From Achatina immaculata (taxonomy: Eukaryota > Mollusca > Gastropoda > Stylommatophora > Achatinidae), in NCBI GenBank assembly GCA_009760885.1, contig CM019692.1, positions 56,844,964 to 56,908,963 on the forward strand: a DNA stretch of 64,000 bases. The letters run 5' to 3'. Positions within the stretch are counted from its first letter, which is position 1, and each line of letters starts with the position of its first letter. Below the pieces are notes generated by a model. It saw only the letters and a list, made by a program, of their open reading frames with translations. It ran no database searches and was not told the origin of the DNA. Below are positions 10,916 to 23,029 of the stretch, piece by piece. Both the position numbers and the translations under genes were made by a program.

Positions 10916-11684
10916 TTTCTACTTATGTTTTGAACAGTCTAGAGTTCTTTTGTCGGTGTACAGAGCGAAACAAGCACGTCAAGCCTACGACGTAAAATAC
11001 TGCGACGAAAGAAAATAGAGGACACCGGAGATGAAAACTAAACAATGTTTTCCTCTTCATTTTCTTCTATCTCGGCTTCTGGTATCCTGCTGATGTACTT
11101 TACTTCCATTTATTTATGTTTGTTATTGTAGATTCTCCTGGTAGAAATTAACTCCCCTCTCACGTTCCCTCACGCTCTAGGATTTTGTATCACGGGGATA
11201 GTATTGTAGGTCATGTTGTCAGGTCTGCTTCTGTTAGGTGGTAGGTTTTCAAGAATAACAACTTTCCATTATTTTGATTTCGTTTCTTCCCGTGCAGATA
11301 CAGATCTGGTCGCTAAAATGATATATAATGAAGAAGTGGTAGTTTGGTTTGCCATATTCGCTTCCTAGTCTTTTTTTGGTTTTACCATATTCGCTTCCTA
11401 GTCTTACTAATTTATGACGTTATATAGTTTTGATAATGAATAGTGAGTATGTGTTTGATGTTGTACGGTCTCCTTCCATACCACACGTTTTTTTTTTTTT
11501 ATTATTTGAAACTACTCTTGACTACAGCTATTCCATATCTTCCATAAAATGGCCAATTCTCAGGGCAGTATTTTTTTTTTAAAACGTAGTTTTAAGTATC
11601 TTTTTCTGCTAATCCTTTTCTTGGCCAAGTTTTGTTTGTTTCACGTGTCAAATTTCCCACAGGTAACACACATATACGCATACG
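10916..11684. other. no gene recognised
   Basis: AT-rich. TTTGGTTTKCCATATTCGCTTCCTAGTCTT-type sequence is duplicated near 11343-11405. No coding signal seen. Confidence 0.35.
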
Positions 11685-12057
11685 CCCTCTCTCTCTCTTT
11701 CCCTCTCTCGCGCTTTTCCCTCTTTGTTCTCTTCTCTCTCTCTCCCTCTCTCACGCTTTTCCCTCTTTGTTCTCTTCTCTCTCTCTCTCCCTCTCTCACG
11801 CTTTTCCCTCTTTGTTCTCTCCTCTCTCTCTCTCTCCCTCTCTCACGCTTTTCCCTCTTTGTTCTCTTCTCTCTCTCTCCCTCTCTCACGCTTTTCCCTC
11901 TTTGTTCTCTTCTCTCTCTCTCTCTCTCACACGCTTTTCCCTCTTTGTTCTCTTCTCTCTCTCTCACGCTTTTCACTCTTTGTTCTCTTCTCTCTCTCTC
12001 TCCCTCTCTCACGCTTTTCCCTCTTTGTTCTCTTCTCTCTCTCTCTCCCTCTCTCTC

Positions 12058-12060
<3 letters not shown>
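11685..12060. repeat. pyrimidine-rich minisatellite, 38-50 bp units
   Basis: The core CACGCTTTTCCCTCTTTGTT is joined by variable (CT)n linkers and repeated about nine times. All plus-strand frames stay open over long spans because there are almost no purines to form stops. The Leu/Ser/Phe-rich and Arg/Glu-rich open frames here should not be called genes. Confidence 0.92.

Positions 12061-12091
<31 letters not shown>
12061..12091. repeat. (TA)n microsatellite
   Basis: A run of TA dinucleotides closing the pyrimidine-rich array. Confidence 0.9.
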
Positions 12092-12093
<2 letters not shown>

Positions 12094-13039
12094 TATTTCT
12101 CTCTCTCACACACTCTCTGCATTGGCTTCTCATCTCAAAATTGATTTAATTTTTTCCTTTTCATCGTTATTTTTGCTATTTATTTTGGTCTCTCAATCGT
12201 TTTACTCCTATCACGACCGCCTTAAAACGAGGTTAATGAAATATTGACTTTACTTATTTTTCAACGTGTCTGTAATGTTTTGTTTTGTATGTTTTTTTTC
12301 GTTAAAGTGTTAAGTGTCATTTTTTTGTTGGAAACTTCTGCGGCTCTGCCAAATTTGCAAATTCATAACCAAAAGAAGTTTTCTTTAACTACAAAATTAC
12401 TTACAGTCTGGCCCAGAACTATAAACTATTATCTTAAGTCACATGACACCCTAGACTACAAGAACTATCGACCATGTCATAAATTATTAACCATACAAGA
12501 CGATCCCGGTACTAAAGGAATCTGGCGTTGCCACACGTGACCCACTGGGTGTCATAAATTATGAGCTTGGTGGCTTGGGGAGAAGACTGGGCACCCGTCT
12601 CCTCGGCGACAGGGTCAGCTCGTATTGTCCACCTGACCAGGCCTGTCTATTTTACCTCGTGATTTTAACTGAGGCAAGTCAGTATTATTACGCAATCGAC
12701 AAGAGACCAATTTCTTCACCGACGACAATCCACCAGTCATTCACATCACTGCTATAAACATCACTATAGCTTCGGGGGGGGGGGGCCTCAGTGATGTCAG
12801 AATATAGCACGAGGAAATGATGTGATAATGCTTTGAGGCTGTGAAGTAAACGTGCGTAGGAGTGGAAGCCAGGCTAAATTGCAGGCCTTTTACCTTCAGT
12901 AGTAACAAGTCATGTCAGTATTTCTTTATAGTCGTTTGGAAGGGGTTGTGCGAAAAGGATTAGACGCCTTAGGGACCAAAATAAACAAAGTATATAAAAG
13001 GTAGAAGCAACAGCCTGAACTTGAGACATATCCTTTTTC
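12092..13039. other. no gene recognised
   Basis: Holds a G homopolymer at about 12774-12784. No domain recognised. Confidence 0.35.
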
Positions 13040-13260
13040 CCCAGCATCCAGAAAATAAAAAAAAATTTTTAAATTCCCGTTCCCACGCCATTTAGACATA
13101 TTGAGGAATACGGTGTAAGGTCCGTATTTTCCATGACCTTCGGCACAATGAAAGTGCGATGTAGTCAGTATCACGCCCGGCCACTTTACCTTCCCAGATT
13201 TCTCTGGTACCCATTTTTAGAGGCTGGGTGAACCCAGGGGCCTTTTTTGGTGTGTACCAG
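13040..13260 (-). mobile_element. SINE 3' part, minus orientation
   Basis: The minus strand reads TGGTTCACCCAGCC-like sequence, then the core AATGGGTACCAGAGAAATCT and a GTGATACTGACTACATCGC stretch. This matches the order in the plus-strand SINE at 23830-23990. Confidence 0.75.
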
Positions 13261-13592
13261 AAAAAAAAAAACCTACTGCTGGGACTGAACCCGGTAAATA
13301 GCTACCAGGAAAAAAAATCCCACTGCTGGGACCGAACCCGGTAAATAGCTACCAGAAAAAAAAACCCACTGCTGGGACCGAACCCGGTAAATAGCTACCA
13401 GAAAAAAAAACCCACTGCTGGGACCGAACCCGGTAAATAGCTACCAGAAAAAAAAACCCACTGCTGGGACCGAACCCGGTAAATAGCTACCAGAAAAAAA
13501 ATCCATCTGCTGGGACTGAACCCGGTAAGTGGCTACCAGAGAAAAAAATCCATCTGCTGGGACTGTACCCGGTAAATAGCTACCAGGAAATC
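13245..13592 (-). repeat. 46-bp minisatellite built from the SINE B-box region, 7 units
   Basis: GAACCCGGTAAATAGCTACC repeats with a GAAC start at 13287, 13334, 13380, 13426, 13472 and 13518, and a last variant at 13565. On the minus strand each unit contains CCGGGTTCGGTCCCAGCAGT, the SINE's pol III B-box region (GGTTCRANNCC type). It adjoins a SINE 3' part in the same orientation. Confidence 0.92.
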
Positions 13593-14084
13593 AAAACAGT
13601 ATCAGCCTGGTTCAACTTCTAGTTTGAGCGGAGTGGGAAGGACGGAATAGATAACGACGCGACTTCTCAGACCTAAAGCTGTGGGGGTCTATCCTTGATG
13701 CTATTAATCTTGAGTAAACAAGGATTCTGGCCAATGTTGCAGAGTATACCCCTTGTATAACCATTTGGATCATTCGATCCAAAGAGGAGAAGAGAAAACC
13801 CATGAACATGCCAAGGTTTCAATGTTGATAATCCTAAAACATTTTTTAAAAATACTATTCATGTCCTATTTTTTTCACCAACCGCTGCTTTTCAAACATA
13901 TAGTTATGTATTATATAGTACTAAATATGATATAGTGCTGGAACCTATACTGTACAGTTATAATGCACCTGATTAGCTCACTGAAGTATCAGAGAATCAG
14001 ATATGCACTGCTAAAATCCTATCTTGCAATGTTAAAACAAAAACGTCCTTCTTTCAACTCCTTGAAGTACCTTCCACATTAAAA
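13593..14084. other. no gene recognised
   Basis: AT-rich and without a recognisable domain. A short open frame at 13612-13809 (-) has no support. Confidence 0.35.
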
Positions 14085-14305
14085 ACGGTCCTTAGAAAAG
14101 TGAAAGATACTCTAGAAATCCTATTAAAGACGGTCCTTGGAAAAGTGGAAGATACTCTAGAAATCCTATTAAAGACGGTCCTTAAAAAGTGAAGGATACT
14201 CTAGAAATCCTATTAAAAAGGTCCTTGGAAAAGTGGAGCATACTCTAGAAATCCTATTAAAGACGGTCCTTAAAAAAGTGAAAGATACTCTAGAAATCCT
14301 ATAAC
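14085..14305. repeat. 44-46 bp minisatellite, about 5 units
   Basis: GATACTCTAGAAATCCTATT followed by AAAGACGGTCCTTGGAAAAG recurs five times with small indels. Confidence 0.9.
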
Positions 14306-15004
14306 ACAAATCAAAGTTATTGTATGAATGAGATATTTAGCCAGTAAATATACACACCAAAATTAGAACCAGCTGAGACATAAAACTTAACAAAGGGTAT
14401 TTAAGAACTAGAAAGCATGTATTCTGAGCGTTAAGAGAAACAGATGATCCGATGAAAGTGTGAAATTAAATGTTTTATATCTGAAGAAAGTTGAAGAGAG
14501 TCAAAGATGACTGACAAAATCAGCACAGCAGGGGAAACAAAAATTATTGGTCGACGTTTTATATGACCCCATGACCTAAATTCTCAGTCTCACTATAGTA
14601 CAATTGTTTAGCAAAATTTGTACTTGTTAAAGCAATGCAGACCTTCCATTATTCGGCGATCGATAAACCGACCACCCTTATTATCCGACGGTAAATTTGT
14701 TAGTCCGAAGAAATCAGAGCATGATGTAGATTTGGCCAGCAGAACATAGGGCAAGTTGTGACTTTGTAGTTGTAGACAGCTCCTTACCTGCCAACAACTA
14801 TAGTTTCATTATTCTGTGCTTGATAGGGCCTCTGTGTGTGTATGTGTGTGTGATTTATACTGCCATATTGTTGTTTACATTTAACACACTTTGAGAAGTT
14901 TGTGACTGAATAAATACAATGGCAAAGTCACCTGAAAACATTAAAATACATTGCTATGCCTGCATTGCATTCAGTAGTGGATGGGTACATCGCGAAAAAA
15001 GAAA
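14306..15004. other. no gene recognised
   Basis: Contains TTCGGCGATCGATAAACCGA near 14654 and a short TG run near 14833. A DNA-transposon remnant is possible but not demonstrable by eye. Confidence 0.3.
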
Positions 15005-15162
15005 CTCTTACGGGGGCTGGTGAATCTCGTGAAACTCTTGAAACTCTTGGTGAATCTCTTGAAACGCTTGGTGAACCTCGTGAAACTCTTGATGAACCTC
15101 ATGAAACTCTTGGTGAACCTCGTGAAACTCCTCGTGAATCTCGTGAAACTCTTCACCAAGAT
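15005..15162. repeat. short-unit minisatellite (21/18/12 bp), open in several frames
   Basis: GAAACTCTTGGTGAACCTCG units in lengths divisible by 3 keep frames open on both strands. This produces a Glu/Thr/Leu-rich frame on the plus strand and His/Glu/Phe-rich frames on the minus. I see no start context, splice site or conserved domain, so I do not call a protein. Confidence 0.85.
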
Positions 15163-15869
15163 AAAACTTCCTCACATTCAAGGTTTCTCTGATGAATTCT
15201 AAAACGGAATAATCACTCCTGACAAATTCATGAAAGATGGAGATATAGAAAGACTTGAATCGAAATCTCTGGCAGTCACATTCGTCATTCAAGTGTGCAA
15301 AAAAAAAACCAACAACAACAACAACAACAAAAAACTAGACTCATACTGATGACAGTTAACGCGCATTTAACGACATATCGGTTTGAAGGTTAGCATTCAG
15401 CCGTGCTATCCTCGCAGATTCAGTACTTTTTTTGTATAAACTATAGCTTAAAGAAATGACAGACCAAAGCTTGTTGTAGAACTGACCTGCGCGCGCGGAG
15501 GTAAAGAAGTCATTCGTGGCTATCACTAATACGATGTCTGGACGAGTTATGCGACCTTCTTTTAGGGATCTTCAACACTGGCGTCTGAGAATGTTTAAGA
15601 AATATAATCACAAGGCAAAAATACTTCCATAAATACAGGTTTTTTTTTTAATGCAGCAACTGGAAAAGAAGAGAGAAATCGTGTCGCTTAATGGAGTGAA
15701 GTATTAAGGTTTGAACTTAAAAGAACTAATTAATTATTGAAATAAACTGAAAGAAAAATGTCTCAGTCAAGCAAGCGGGAGCATATATACAAAGCTTTAC
15801 TTTTATTTTCCTGAACGGAAGTTTGATCCTATCACAACAAAAGTAAAATATGTTTGATAATAATACATA

Positions 15870-16035
15870 ACACTGAGATTTTGATTATAATCTACATAGC
15901 ACTCTGAGATTTTGATTATAATCTACATAGCACTCTGAGATTTTGATTACTATCTACATAGCACTCTGAGATTTTGATTATAATCTACATAGCACTCTGA
16001 GATTTTGATTATAATCTACATAGCACTCTGAGATT
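15870..16035. repeat. 31-bp minisatellite, about 5 units
   Basis: GAGATTTTGATTATAATCTA followed by CATAGCACTCT recurs at 15874, 15906, 15937 and onward. Confidence 0.93.
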
Positions 16036-16239
16036 ACCTTACAGGAGCCAGGCAATTATTTAGAATATATCAGAGCAAGATTCTTCGCATTGTTAGTCCA
16101 AGTACTCTTCTGTCACTCCATGCTGCCCCCCCCCCCCTCCCTTTCCCACCGAACCCTGCCTTGTATTAAAATCATCATCCAGAAAGGATTATAGCAGTTA
16201 CACATTGCTTCAGATTTTGAATATTTACTGGGCACAGAC

Positions 16240-16560
16240 AACAGAGACCTCCTGTCCCATTGCGGACAAGACGTTATAACAGCAAAAAAAAATACTGGAC
16301 ATGGACTGGCCATGTGCTGCGAGATGACCCCAACAACATTACTAAAACAGTAAATGGATGGACACCGGGGGGGGGGGGGGGAGGGGGAGGAAGAGAGAGA
16401 CCGATCAAAAACTACCTGGCGGAGGATTACAGAAGCAGAGATGAATAGTAAGCCAGCACTGTTGGGACACAGTGCAAGCGCTGGCTGCCGACCGTGAGGA
16501 GTGGAGAGAACTTGTTGCTGCCCTGCAAGACGCCACACGGCGTACTTGGACGTTATTACT
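16240..16560 (+). pseudogene. non-LTR retrotransposon C-terminal fragment
   Basis: Frames encode YWTWTGHVLRDDPNNITKTV followed by a W-TP step that runs into a G homopolymer (16369-16381). Past a frameshift the sequence resembles the usual WGT/AxDRxEWR tail. This is the basic C-terminal region common in LINE ORF2 proteins. The G run has displaced the reading frame. Confidence 0.7.
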
Positions 16561-17500
16561 AAGCCGATCACCAACCAATAAATGCACGGGAGATGACATT
16601 CTTTTAGAGTGGTAAATTATTGACTTGAATGTCATAAATTTCTCTCCGGGGAGGCACCTGCCTCCTCGTTGAGAATCACTGTTCTTGAGCATGGCTTTTC
16701 AAACCGTATGCCGCAACGCAGTGGTGTACCGAGAAAGGGCTAGAGGTATGCCGCCAATTTTTTAGAGCAAAAAATATGTTTGATCAAATTCCAGCGCATT
16801 GTCTTTTTTTTTGCTTATTTATATGATAAATACCGGCCAGGCAGAGAACCCATAACAGTTTAGATATTACTCTCAGTCCAGCATATGCTGAGATTGTCAG
16901 AGATATGTGCCTCCAAACAGACTCACATCTCACAATGAAAAGAATGGCTTGTATAATAAAACTAAAAATCGCTCTCAGTTTTTTCTTTCATTTGTCAATG
17001 CATTATATAGCCAGTGTATGTGTAAACTGTGAGAAGACCAAAAAATACAAGTGTATGGTTAACTGCGCGAAAGTACAACATTAAGAACACGGGTGTGCCG
17101 CGATGGAAATTTACGTTACCTAGTGTGCCACAGTCTGAAATAAGTTTGGAGACCACTGTTCTAGAAGAATCCTATACACGTGATCTAAGGTTGCTCTCAA
17201 CAGAAGGCAAGACTCATCATAAGCCCCTAATTTCATGCTCTACGTTCGTAGCTGAAATCTACCGATGAAATGCACGGATAATCATTTTCATCTAAGAGCT
17301 TCTTTCCACTGCACAACATACAGATCCTCACGTTATCAAGCGAGTTTACATTACCACAGACAGCCTAATATAAGCAAGTGTATCATATCTATTCTCCAAA
17401 TCACAGTTTTCGTCTGTAAAGATAAACAATCTAAGTTTAGTAACATCAAGATATAAGAGTAGGGGACGATGGTTTATATATAAAAATCCTATGCCAAATA
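16561..17500. other. possible hAT-like non-autonomous element; no gene
   Basis: CAGTGGTGTACCGAGAAAGG at about 16720 and GTTTGGAGACCACTG at about 17148-17162 form CAGTGG...CCACTG ends, a hAT-type arrangement. No matching 8-bp target duplication is evident, so the pairing is tentative. The rest has no coding signal. Confidence 0.3.
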
Positions 17501-17730
17501 TACTCGAATCCCCGGCCTCCCTTGATCTTCGTGAATGAGTTCCAGGCTTAAGAAAAGTGAGCACGGCTCCCCGGAGCTGCCAGGCGACTGCGCTAATTAC
17601 CGTATTATGGATAATCTCTTGTATGTCACTACCACCCATTTCCAGCGGATCGGGCCGGTGTTTATTCGGCTTAACCCGACTCGTCGCTCCGTCTTCAATT
17701 GGCTTTTAACAGAACATATACGGTAGCTGG
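17501..17730. other. CpG-richer island of unknown role
   Basis: This stretch stands out from its AT-rich surroundings by many CpG dinucleotides (for example CGGATCGGGCCGGTG and ACCCGACTCGTCGCTCCGTC). A 63-codon plus-strand frame (17535-17726) runs through it without a recognised domain. It could be a regulatory element, an exon or a repeat. Confidence 0.35.
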
Positions 17731-19622
17731 ATGTTGACTGGATATATTAGGAGTGGATTGATGTTGTCAGGGGCAGATTTCACCAGGAGAAAATAATCTT
17801 TAGGAAGATCCTGTGGAGTTCAGAGTGTTCTGTTTAGGTAGATTGGAAATGACGGGTAAACGGTACAGAGAAGAAAAAACAAAACAAAACAGGGGGTGGG
17901 GGGTTGGTCTGGGATGTGAGCGAACACAGATAGACATATATTTCATTTATTGAGAAATATCAAACAGAACAGCAAGAACACAGGCCTGTAAGCAAAGCCG
18001 AACGTGTAGCTAACACAGCTGTTACCACGGAAGTATAAGTGCCATGCCCCGTGGCTTTACCAGAAACGTGTACTCTCCCCAGGATTATCTCTGGGACCTC
18101 TCCCAATGAAAGAGCTCTTACTCTGTCGGATATTAAATTCTCTCTCCTCTGTCTGTCTCTCTCTCTGTATCCATCTGTCTATCACTCTTTTTTTTTTTAT
18201 TTCTTTTGCTAGCCGTTTCTTATTCTTAAGGCAAAACGTTATGTTCAGGTAATCAACAACTTAAATATACCTTAAATATACTGTTCTGCCTTGTTTGGAA
18301 TTTATTAACAGCTTTAATCCTTCACTCGATGAATGGAGAAGAAATGAAAATACTATTTAAAAAAGAAACAAACAAACAAACCGTCGTAACTTCTGTCAGA
18401 CAATATATATATATATAACCCCATCACGAAATAAACTGACGTTTTACTCACTGTATAGTAAGTTTACAGTTATTTCCCTTACGATGAGGGGGTGGGGGAA
18501 AGATGATCTTAGTTGACGTATGGGTAGCGTGATTACAAAAATGATACAGATTATTATTATTAATATTATTAATGTTATTATTATTATGATTAGTAGTAGT
18601 AGCAGTAGTAGTAGTAGCAGCAGCAGAAACAGTAGGCTATTTTTGTGATCTTATTTCCACCATATTTTAAACTATTTAATTATAACAAAATGCCTTTTTT
18701 TCAGACTTAACATCAACGGTTTATTTTTTTCCAAATGTGTACGTACAAAACACATTTTAAAAAAATATGATGTTCCTGCACCCATTCTTTAACAAAGAAC
18801 TGGAAAGAGTTAACACATTATTCTCATTTTGATTGCGTGCACATCTTTTCTCCATAGACCTTATTGCAATTGTCCTGTCTGCGCTAATCTCCCTTACTCC
18901 AGTGTTATTCTCCCTATTTTCTGATTTCCTATTTCTTTTTCTCGAACTTTCCTGTCACGAATCTCCTATTGATAAACAAACAAATCGCATTTCTTTAAAC
19001 GTTTTTGCGCAGAACAGACAGTCTAACGATTTCAGCTCCTTCATTTGACTAAAAAGTATTCCGTCCCACGTGCTTTGGAGACCGGCGCCAGTGGGAGGGG
19101 GGTTGGGTGTCACAGGTCGTAACGTAAAAGCCTCGAAATAGCTCTAAACCACGAGTGGTTTAATTTCTCTGAGTACAAATGTTTACTTTCATTAGAGCAC
19201 TGTTGAATGGCACTGGCAATATTTTCCTGCTTCTACTTGTTATCGATCTGAGATGGGCTAGATTCCCCTCTCCTGGGACTCTCCTAAAAATCTGCCTCAA
19301 AGCACAACAATTTTGGAACATTTTTACACAAGATTAGAACATTCAAATTCCCGTCTTAAAGGAATTGACTGAAAACTCGTGAGTAAATGAAAACGGATAC
19401 AAAAAAATCTGCAGAAGAACTCTGAAAGAATAAAAGAATGCTCACTGGAAAATTCTAGTTAATTCACAACAAAGAAGTAGAACTGAGAGGACAAGAAATA
19501 TTAAATGTTGACCGCATCAAGAAATGAATGAGAAATGATGAATGTTGATAGTCCGTGGAGCATCGTAAATAGCCTTTGCTTCTGTCTATATCACTTTTCT
19601 TGCTACTGAAAGCAAATAAATC
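17731..19622. other. no gene recognised
   Basis: Contains short (TA)n at about 18405-18417 and decayed ATT/AGT/AGC trinucleotide runs at 18550-18630. No domains are visible. Confidence 0.4.
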
Positions 19623-19623
19623 T

Positions 19624-20178
19624 TTGGAGACTAGTAACTATCTGTGTACCAACAGAACCCATAGAGACTAGTAACTATCTGTGTATCAACAGAACCCATG
19701 GAGACTAGTAACTATCTGTGTATCAACAAATCCCATGGAGACTAGTAACTATCTGTGTATCAACAAATCCCATGGAGACTAGTAACTATCTGTGTATCAA
19801 CAAATCCCATGGAGACTAGTAACTATCTGTGTATCAACAAATCCCATGGAGACTAGTAACTATCTGTGTATCAACAAATCCCATGGAGACTAGTAACTAT
19901 CTGTGTATCAACAAATCCCATGGAGACTAGTAAATATCTGTGTATCAACAAATCCCATGGAGACTAGTAACTATCTGTGTATCAACAAATCCCATGGAGA
20001 CTAGTAACTATCTGTGTATCGACAGAACCCATGGAGACTAGTAACTATCTGTGTATCAACAGAACCCATGGATACTAGTAACTATCTGTGTATCAACAGA
20101 ACCCATGGATACTAGTAACTATCTATGTATCAACAGAACCCATGGATACTAGTAATTATCTGCGTATCAACAGACCCC
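19624..20178. repeat. 37-bp minisatellite, about 15 units
   Basis: GAGACTAGTAACTATCTGTG followed by TATCAACARAWCCCATG recurs every 37 bp. Central units carry CAAATCCC and both ends carry CAGAACCC. The last three units have GATACTAGT instead of GAGACTAGT. It passes directly into the 3' tail of a family 4 LINE fragment. Confidence 0.95.
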
Positions 20179-20600
20179 ATTCATTCATTCACTCATTCAT
20201 TCATTTGCATGTCCCTTGCGGAACTTTGCCCCACTAACAGCACTCCTGTAGGCCTCTCGGTTGTGAGCAAGACGCATCCATTTGTAGATCATCAACGATG
20301 TCTTGCAGCCATCTTCGCCTTGGTCTTCCTCTGTTTCTTTTTCCCATTATGTACCCTTCCAAGACGGTCTTCTCTAAATTATCATGACGTTTAATGTGTC
20401 CAAAATATTTAAGTTTTCTTTATTTAATCCTCTTTACTAGCCAGCCTTCTTCAATATTAAGTTATTGTGGTATGGATATATTTGTTCTTTTTTGTGTCCA
20501 TGATATTTGAAGAACTCTTCTGTAGCATTTACATTCGAAGGCATTTATGTGTTTCTCAGCTGTTTTGTTAAGTGTCCAGGTCTCACAGGCATATTGATCC
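20179..20600 (-). pseudogene. family 4 non-LTR retrotransposon 3' fragment
   Basis: Minus-strand sequence begins, in the + direction, with the (CATT)n tail and CATGTCCCTTGCGGAACTTT, the complement of the family 4 terminus. Encoded traces include CETWTL-like and KYFGHIKRH-like residues. Confidence 0.85.
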
Positions 20601-20919
20601 CATATTCTCTAAAATGTTAAATTTCACAGCTTCCAGTGGTATGGAATCTCGGATATGGTGTCATAACATCATAATAATAGACATCCTGATATTCAGCATT
20701 TGCTTTTCTTCAATATGTCATTACCTACGGTTCCTGTAATTATGCTTAAAATAAAGAATGGGCTATGAAAAAAAAAATCAGTCTGTTTTATGTGCTAAAA
20801 TACTTGGAGCGAGCTGGTTTTTCGTGGCCCATACTGTACCATTTACGATTATAGACTATTAATTTTGAAAACATTATCCCTGTAATGAGCAAATAAAAAC
20901 GAAAGACATTGTACTTGTA

Positions 20920-21262
20920 CAATCTCCCTGCAACTGCCAGCTGGTGTTCTTTGCAGCCGATGCTGTAGAGGTGTTGAAGTACAGCATCATATTGGCTTGG
21001 GAGTATGTTATGACAGCTATTCTTTTCGGTCCTGGAGTACAGCTAATAAGCAGGGGGTGTGCAATGCTTCTTTAGCAGACTCCACTACCATGGGGACTAT
21101 GGCGATCCCTGCCCCGTTGGCCAGGCAATGCCTGTTTCTGGGTGTACCAACGGAGAGGTGGGACAGGGTCTTGGTCAGCTATGTTTCGCTAACCCTGCCG
21201 CTAGCATATCAGCTATGGGTCGCTGAATGCGTCATCGGACAGTGTCTTACTCCCCCCTCCCC
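20920..21262 (-). mobile_element. retroposon family R, copy 1
   Basis: It shares about 340 bp with 56608-56949 and 61959-62296. Landmarks are AGCTGGTGTTCTTTGCAGCC, CTTCTTTAGCAGACTCCAC and the right end ATCGGACAGTGTCTT. Orientation is taken from copies 2 and 3, where a CTTGT-rich (reverse ACAAG) tail lies at the left end. No clear target duplication is seen for this copy. Confidence 0.8.
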
Positions 21263-22059
21263 CCACTCATGTGATATATCTGATGAAGAGATCGTCCAGT
21301 TTCCCGCTGTCACAACAATGAACTGACAATTTCATTTCCTGTATACTAAATGAGATTTTAAAACACGTATAGTCTCCCGTTTTAGAAAAGATACTAAATA
21401 TACACTGGGCACTTGTTATGTTACTATGTGCCGTGGGGAAGAGCATTTTTTGACGATCATAGTTCTCCTAATGCGATTTTTTATGTTTCCTATCAAATGC
21501 TTTTCTTTTCCCACGCTACTTGGTCGGTCCGCTGAGATATTTTCTGTTGGACACCCTCTCCTTCTTTTCCCCTTGAATTTTCCAGTCGTTATCTAGGTCT
21601 CTAAATTCTGTCTTCTCATGGCATTTCCAAGAAATTTTGACTGATTTTTTTTCTTATAATTTTAATTAGTTTTTTCTGTTCTGAAATTCGTTTGTTGTTT
21701 GTTATTTTTTTCTGCTTGTCCAGGGTATTTGTTGCATCTTTCTCAAAACCACATCTCTGCTGCTTCCAATTTCTTAGTCATTTTCTTGTTAACTGTTTCA
21801 CAAACCCAAAGCAGTACTGGTTCTGTATAATAGCACTGTATATAGTGTCTTCTTCTTCGTTCGCATGCTGTATATAGTGTATATGTTTTCCTTACTGTTA
21901 GGGATTTTTTTGTAATTGAAAAGTAGTGTCATTTTTAAAATGCAGCAAGTAAGGTTGGTGTTACAGAAAGCTGAACCGCTGACTCTTTATATCAAATCAC
22001 TGACTTTTTATACTGAAACACTGATTCTTTCTACATCTGTGGGCACTAACACCATATCC
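21263..22059. other. no gene recognised
   Basis: T-rich sequence without a coding signal. CTGTATATAGTGT is repeated near 21835 and 21868. Confidence 0.35.
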
Positions 22060-22129
22060 CTATGTGCCTCTAAGGCATGACAGGGTTACCTTTACTTTAC
22101 TTTTTTTTAAGGCTGGTGGAGTTTTTGAG

Positions 22130-22425
22130 AAATAGATCGTTTGTTTTACTCTCTCTCTCTCTCTTCCTCTCTGGTCCTTGCCAATCAGGCGTTGGTTGTC
22201 ATTGATGTCTGTAACCATCTGTCCTTTGCTATTTCTGTAAGATGTGTTTTGGATCATACTCTGTGCCACTCTTTTAATCCGTCATGTATCTTGTTTCTTT
22301 GTCTTCGTCTATCTCTTTTCCCCTCCATTTTTCCTGCTGTCACAGGGCGTTTCGGTTTGCCTCTTCTTAAACCATGTCATACAGATCTGGACTGTTCTAC
22401 TAGCTGAACCAAATTCTTCAGACAA
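22130..22425 (-). pseudogene. non-LTR retrotransposon C-terminal fragment
   Basis: On the minus strand, broken frames give a basic KRDRRRQRN stretch followed by LKEWHRV and a tail. This resembles the RGRQRKxWxDNIKEW region at the C-terminus of some LINE ORF2 proteins. It is decayed, with a (GA)n tract near the 3' side. Confidence 0.55.
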
Positions 22426-22589
22426 ATGATAAACTAATGAAATCTTCAGCCGCATTCAACGCTTATAGTTTTCTCCAGATATGACAAATGTTGCTGGCAT
22501 ATGTATCTTTTCTAAAGAAGCTCGCTAAATCGCTGAACAGACTCGTTTTCATTTCCCTTTGTGAGTGTTATATCTGTATGTGTAATGTG

Positions 22590-22955
22590 TTGCTTCATTA
22601 CACTAGGGGCATGCCCATGCGTGTTCGGTCTTTGACAACATGGTGTCCTTCAGTGTTTTTAGAGAAATAATTTCAATGTTGTGTTGACTGTGTATTGCAC
22701 GTGATCTAGAATTTAGTTGGGATTTGCATCCAGTGCCAATGGCTACACGTAACTCGGAGAGTCGTGCGTGGTAGATGTTTTGAAAGAAAATGATTTGCAA
22801 TCGTTCCTCGGAGCTGTTGTTTGATGGATTTGTATAAGTCTGAGTTGTCCGTTTTGTTGAGGCCCTCCGGTGTGTCCCCTGCTGCTAGCTGGTCAGCCTT
22901 CTGGTTTCCGTCTATTCCTGACATATTTTTGAGTGTTATAATGTGTTGCTATAGT
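22590..22955 (-). pseudogene. LINE RNase H C-terminal fragment
   Basis: Encodes MSGIDGNQKADQLAAGDTPE and, after a frameshift, AIHSQHNIEIISLKTLKD followed by AWACP. The GxxGNxxADxLA motif is the last catalytic-Asp block of retrotransposon RNase H. The tail matches IYSQHSTGVISAKTLKD at 51880-51945 (+), so both belong to one family. Confidence 0.75.
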
Positions 22956-23029
22956 GATATATCTTTTATTGCATACGTTTGACATTTATTTTAAACAGCG
23001 AGAAAGTACGTTTGAAAAGAACTTTTTTT

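Noticed and set aside
11549..12247. 232-codon Leu/Ser/Phe-rich frame with membrane-like character
   Set aside because: Low-complexity (CT)n minisatellite. Several frames on both strands are open, so hydrophobicity is a result of base composition.
14956..15192. small Glu/Thr repeat protein
   Set aside because: Short-unit tandem repeat open in several frames, with no signal peptide or splice evidence.
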